Assembly (NCBI GenBank): GCA_002787075.1
Contig: PCVT01000165.1
Coordinates: forward strand, 1-9,534
DNA: 9,534 bases
Reading direction: 5' to 3'
From: Parcubacteria group bacterium CG11_big_fil_rev_8_21_14_0_20_41_14
Lineage (GTDB): Bacteria; Patescibacteriota; Patescibacteriia; UBA2169
A model generated the notes under the pieces. The model was not told where the DNA came from and did not search any database. It saw only the letters and a list, made by a program, of their open reading frames with translations. Positions 6,742-9,534 of this stretch are shown in pieces. The translations under genes were made by a program, and so were the position numbers. Numbering within the stretch: the first letter of the stretch is position 1; each line of letters opens with the position of its first letter.

Positions 6742-8592
6742 ATGTGCGGCATAAACGGATTTAATTTTAACGACAAAAATGCTTTATCAAAAATGAATAA
6801 GGCAACAACGCATCGCGGGCCAGATGATGTGGGCGAATTTGCGTCTGTCGTCTGGTCTTTAGGGCATAATCGCTTGTCTATTATTGATTTGAGCAAAGCC
6901 GGGCATCAGCCAATGAAAAGCGCGGAAGAAAAATTCGTTATTGTATTCAATGGCGAGATTTATAATTTCGAGGACGTCAAAAAAGAATTGTTATCTTTGG
7001 GGCATGTATTCAAATCAAAAACTGACACTGAAGTTATCTTGAATGCATACGCGCAATGGGGGCCAAAATGCTTGCAGAAATTCAATGGCATGTTTGCTTT
7101 GGCAATCCTTAATACTCAAACAGAAGAATTATTTGTGGCGCGCGATCGGATTGGCATCAAGCCGTTGTATTATTATCACAAAGATAATAAGTTTATTTTT
7201 TCTTCTGAAGCAAAAGCGATTTTAGCGCATAATGTTGATGCTCCATTGAATTATGAAAGCTTGAATATTTATCTTCGTTTATTATATGTGCCATCGCCTT
7301 TAACAATGTGGAAGAATATCTTTAAACTTGAGCCAGCGCATTATCTACTGGTTAATAAAAGCGGGGAAGTCAAAAAAACAAAATACTGGGAAATTAAAAA
7401 TGATTCTTTGCTAGATGATAAAGAACAAATTAAGCGCGAAGTGCACGATCTTCTATATGATTCAGTGCAAAAGCGATTAATGTCAGACAGGCCTGTTGGC
7501 GTATTTTTGAGCGGAGGCATTGATTCAACTATTATTACTGGCATCATGAGTAAATTATCGGACCATGTGAATACATTCTCAATCGGGTTTCAAGATACAG
7601 AAGAATCAGAAAAATATAATAATGATTTTTTGTTGGCGCGCAAAACAGCTGAGCATTTTAATACCGAGCATCATGAATATATTATCAGGCCGCAAGATAT
7701 TTTAGATAATCTTGAGAAAACCATTTATCACATGGATGAGCCGATCTCCAATCATATTCAGACCGTGAATATGTTGTTGGCGCGGTACGCGACTGATTTC
7801 GTCAAAGTGGTGCTGGGCGGGGATGGGGGAGATGAATTGTTCGGAGGGTATGAGCGGTATTATTATAACGCAATGATTGAAAAGTTACGTTTTGTTCCTG
7901 GCGCTGGATTTGTTATGAAGGCATTGGGTAAGTCATCAGAAAAGTTGCATACTGAGCCAGGCCATGCGCGATATATGAGTTTCTTCGCGCAAAAAGAGGG
8001 TGTGGTTGCCTCATTTCTAAAATCGCATAATAATTTTGATGTACTGCCTGAGTTTTTATCAAAAAGATATTTTGATGTGATCGATAAAAAAGATTTTACG
8101 CGCCAGTTTATGCGAACAGACATTCAGTCATGGATTCCAGATGAGTCCCTTATGCGAAGCGATAAAATGTCTATGGCATATGGTTTGGAGCAGCGAGTTC
8201 CGTTTTTAGATCATCGCTTGGTTGAACTTGCTGATCGCATTCCAGTGAAATACAAATTAGGAAGCAAGGGATTTCTCTTCGGAAGCGTGGGCAAGCATTA
8301 TGAAGGAAAAATTATTCTGCGCGAGGCAATGGCTGAATATCTGCCAGATTTTGTGTTAAATCAGCCAAAATGGGGCTGGTTTTCGCCAGCTGCAAAATGG
8401 GTGCGTGGTCCGCTGAAGCCGTTGATGCGGGAGGTGTTGTCTTCATCTTATTGCGCTGGAACGAGCGATTTGTTTGATTTTACTGCTTTGCAAAAAATGC
8501 TAGATGATCATATTGCCAAGAAGTCATATTGCCTGAATACACTTTGGTCTGTTATGACGTTTCAGTTATGGTATAGTAAATTTATGAAATAA
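6742..8592 (+). CDS. asnB: asparagine synthase (glutamine-hydrolysing)-like amidotransferase
   Basis: This class II glutamine amidotransferase uses ATP to activate a carboxylate and glutamine ammonia to amidate it. The ATG at 6742 is fixed because Cys2 (MCGI) must become the N-terminal nucleophile after Met removal. The glutaminase domain (about 2-200) has HRGPDD (24-29), RLSIIDL (44-50), FNGEIYNF (69-76), TDTEV (94-98), and ARDRIGIKPLYY (133-144). The synthetase domain has the ATP pyrophosphatase loop FLSGGIDST (255-263), the Mg-binding LGGDGGDELFGGY (358-370), and the C-terminal SDKMSMAYGLEQRVPFLDHR segment. At 616 residues it fits the long bacterial AsnB subfamily. It lies eight bases after the GT-C gene, inside a glycan cluster; in such loci homologues often amidate sugar uronic acids (WbpG-type or related roles) rather than make free asparagine. 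That role is inference, and plain asparagine synthesis cannot be excluded. It is the last gene before a palindromic gap. Confidence 0.94.
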   Translation: MCGINGFNFNDKNALSKMNKATTHRGPDDVGEFASVVWSLGHNRLSIIDLSKAGHQPMKSAEEKFVIVFNGEIYNFEDVKKELLSLGHVFKSKTDTEVILNAYAQWGPKCLQKFNGMFALAILNTQTEELFVARDRIGIKPLYYYHKDNKFIFSSEAKAILAHNVDAPLNYESLNIYLRLLYVPSPLTMWKNIFKLEPAHYLLVNKSGEVKKTKYWEIKNDSLLDDKEQIKREVHDLLYDSVQKRLMSDRPVGVFLSGGIDSTIITGIMSKLSDHVNTFSIGFQDTEESEKYNNDFLLARKTAEHFNTEHHEYIIRPQDILDNLEKTIYHMDEPISNHIQTVNMLLARYATDFVKVVLGGDGGDELFGGYERYYYNAMIEKLRFVPGAGFVMKALGKSSEKLHTEPGHARYMSFFAQKEGVVASFLKSHNNFDVLPEFLSKRYFDVIDKKDFTRQFMRTDIQSWIPDESLMRSDKMSMAYGLEQRVPFLDHRLVELADRIPVKYKLGSKGFLFGSVGKHYEGKIILREAMAEYLPDFVLNQPKWGWFSPAAKWVRGPLKPLMREVLSSSYCAGTSDLFDFTALQKMLDDHIAKKSYCLNTLWSVMTFQLWYSKFMK

Positions 8593-8620
8593 TCAAAATT
8601 AGTGTCATTCTAAATTATTT

Positions 8621-8842
8621 TGTCATCCCGAGCCCTTATTATATTTAAATAGAATAATATTTGTGGTAAACGAAATAAGAAAATAGATAGAAAAGCTTTG
8701 CAGGGTGAGAGGATCCAGTCAATGACGTTCCAGTGTTTTTTCACTAGATCCTCTCGGCTTGCAATATACCACTATCGTATTATGTATTTCGTTTACCACA
8801 TAATTTGATATAAATATTATATTTTTAAGCCTCGGGATGACA
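8621..8842. repeat. 222-base imperfect palindrome (long inverted repeat, MITE-like)
   Basis: The element fills most of the 258-base gap between asnB and the last gene. Its ends are perfect inverted repeats of 12 bases: TGTCATCCCGAG at 8621-8632 and CTCGGGATGACA at 8831-8842. Inside lie AT-rich partly matching arms, then a perfect 15-base pair GTGGTAAACGAAATA (8663-8677) with its complement at 8785-8799, then GATAG (8686-8690) with CTATC (8772-8776), TTGCA (8698-8702) with TGCAA (8760-8764), and a 13-base arm with 12 matches (8707-8719 with 8743-8755). The central loop is 23 bases. It has no coding potential that I can support. The ends resemble the TGTCATCCCGAGC-type dispersed intergenic repeats I recall from many bacterial genomes, so a non-autonomous mobile element or its remnant is plausible. 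I see no clear target-site duplication. A structured RNA or two-way terminator is the alternative. Besides this, the gap holds only AT-rich sequence, including a stray TGTCAT at 8603-8608. Confidence 0.9.
8707..8755. repeat. central hairpin of the palindrome
   Basis: Arms GAGAGGATCCAGT (8707-8719) and ACTAGATCCTCTC (8743-8755) pair with a single mismatch around a 23-base loop that contains a run of six T (8736-8741). A competing mini-hairpin AGTG/CACT (8732-8735 with 8742-8745) brackets the T run. The T run is in the loop and not after the stem, so it is not a standard Rho-independent terminator on either strand. Confidence 0.75.
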
Positions 8843-8850
8843 GTAGAAAT

Positions 8851-9534
8851 ATGCCAAAAAAAATATTAATTATCACTCCAAAATTTCCTATTCCAACAAC
8901 TGGCGCGTGCGAGCAGGAGCGCATGGCAGGATTTTTGCAATTAAAACGGCTTGGGTTTGAAGTGCGCATTATTGCGAAATATTTTGATTGGCAGAATGTG
9001 GATGAAATTATGTCTTGGTCGCGCGAGCATAATATCAAAGTTGATTTAATCAAATATGGGGAGCGACGCAGTTTTGTTCAGAAGTTGTCAAAAATAATTA
9101 ATCCAATTAATTGGGATGGTGCGGCTTTTGAATATAAAATGCCAGATGCGCAGAATACTGTCCGCGAAGTTATGCAAGAGTTTAATCCAGATATTGCTTG
9201 GTTTGATTATACGTATTTGTGGCCGTTGTATCATATTTTCCAAAAACAAAATATTCCAATTATAACGCGTTCAATAAATTTTGAAGCAATTCATTTTTTG
9301 CAGGAAGACGGAATCAGCGCGATCAATCTGCTTAAATTTATTCCAAAGTTTTTTACTGAATTGAAAATGATACAAAACAGTGATTATATTTTCGCGATTA
9401 CTCCAAAAGAGGAACGTCTTTATCGAAAACTCGGAGCAAAAAATATTTTAACTTTGCCTTTGCGAAGCTTGCCATTTTTGTTAAAACAAGAGCGCGAAAT
9501 CAAAGACCGCGATGTTCTTCATCTATTCTTCATG
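8851..9534 (+). CDS. N-terminal part of a GT-B glycosyltransferase (GT4-like), runs off window
   Basis: An open frame of 228 codons runs from ATG at 8851 to the last base with no stop, so the gene is truncated by the window edge and not necessarily in the genome. It begins MPKKILIITPKFPIPTTG, followed by a basic/acidic helix, CEQERMAGFLQLKRLGFEV, the classic first strand, loop and helix of GT-B glycosyltransferases. Further on, FNPDIAWFDYTYLWPLYHIF (about 111-130), PIITRSINFEAIHFL (about 136-150) and a segment containing SDYIFAITPKEERLYRKLGA (about 177-196) match the usual order of acceptor-domain strands ending at the interdomain linker. The C-terminal donor-binding domain with EX7E would lie beyond the window. 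The start has no visible Shine-Dalgarno and sits eight bases after the palindrome, so its leader, and any promoter within about 220 bases upstream, would lie in that repeat. The role is probably another sugar addition in the same glycan; specificity is unknown. Confidence 0.82.
   Translation, partial: MPKKILIITPKFPIPTTGACEQERMAGFLQLKRLGFEVRIIAKYFDWQNVDEIMSWSREHNIKVDLIKYGERRSFVQKLSKIINPINWDGAAFEYKMPDAQNTVREVMQEFNPDIAWFDYTYLWPLYHIFQKQNIPIITRSINFEAIHFLQEDGISAINLLKFIPKFFTELKMIQNSDYIFAITPKEERLYRKLGAKNILTLPLRSLPFLLKQEREIKDRDVLHLFFM

Noticed and set aside
8603..8626. TGTCAT at 8603-8608 and 8621-8626 as a target-site duplication.
   Set aside because: The second copy is part of the element's own terminal repeat, and the right flank does not carry a matching direct repeat, so the similarity is not evidence of insertion.
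8593..8760. Rho-independent terminator for asnB.
   Set aside because: The T run lies in the loop of the central hairpin, and no GC-rich stem followed by a T tract is found directly after the asnB stop.

Overview
The window is a dense, AT-rich, single-strand (+) run of surface-glycan genes. It has seven complete or nearly complete genes, one gene broken by an in-frame stop, and one gene that runs off the right edge. I see no tRNA, rRNA, CRISPR array, transposase or phage gene. The very tight packing (gaps of 4-17 bases, an ATGA stop/start overlap, an 11-base overlap), weak or absent Shine-Dalgarno sequences, and the style of the glycosyltransferases resemble glycan islands in Candidate Phyla Radiation (Patescibacteria) genomes. 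That placement is inference from protein style, not a phylogenetic result. The genetic code looks standard (code 11): long reading frames use TGG for Trp and contain no internal TGA apart from one lesion.

Layout, left to right: a GT-B glycosyltransferase (24-1151); GDP-mannose 4,6-dehydratase gmd (1169-2146); a polyprenyl-phosphate-mannose synthase-like GT2 gene interrupted by TGA at codon 118 (2152-2892); a second GT-B glycosyltransferase (2882-3907); UDP-GlcNAc 2-epimerase wecB (3912-4967); a large polytopic GT-C-like membrane protein (4964-6733); and a glutamine-dependent asparagine synthase-like amidotransferase asnB (6742-8592). These seven could form one operon. A 258-base gap follows, almost filled by a 222-base imperfect palindrome (8621-8842). 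The last gene, a third GT-B-like glycosyltransferase (8851 to the window end, incomplete), starts eight bases beyond the palindrome.

Taken together, the genes supply nucleotide sugars (GDP-4-keto-6-deoxymannose, UDP-ManNAc), cytosolic GT-B transferases to build a lipid-linked glycan, a lipid-phosphate-sugar synthase plus a GT-C enzyme for a step on the outer face of the membrane, and an amidotransferase that may amidate a sugar acid. Enzymes expected to finish the sugars (a GDP-4-keto-6-deoxymannose reductase or aminotransferase, a UDP-ManNAc dehydrogenase), and any flippase, ligase or polymerase, are not in the window.

The points most worth a second look are the stop codon in the GT2 gene, the long palindrome, the GT-B enzyme lacking the second Glu of its EX7E motif, and the GT-C protein of unknown acceptor. 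I did not find a convincing wholly new system.
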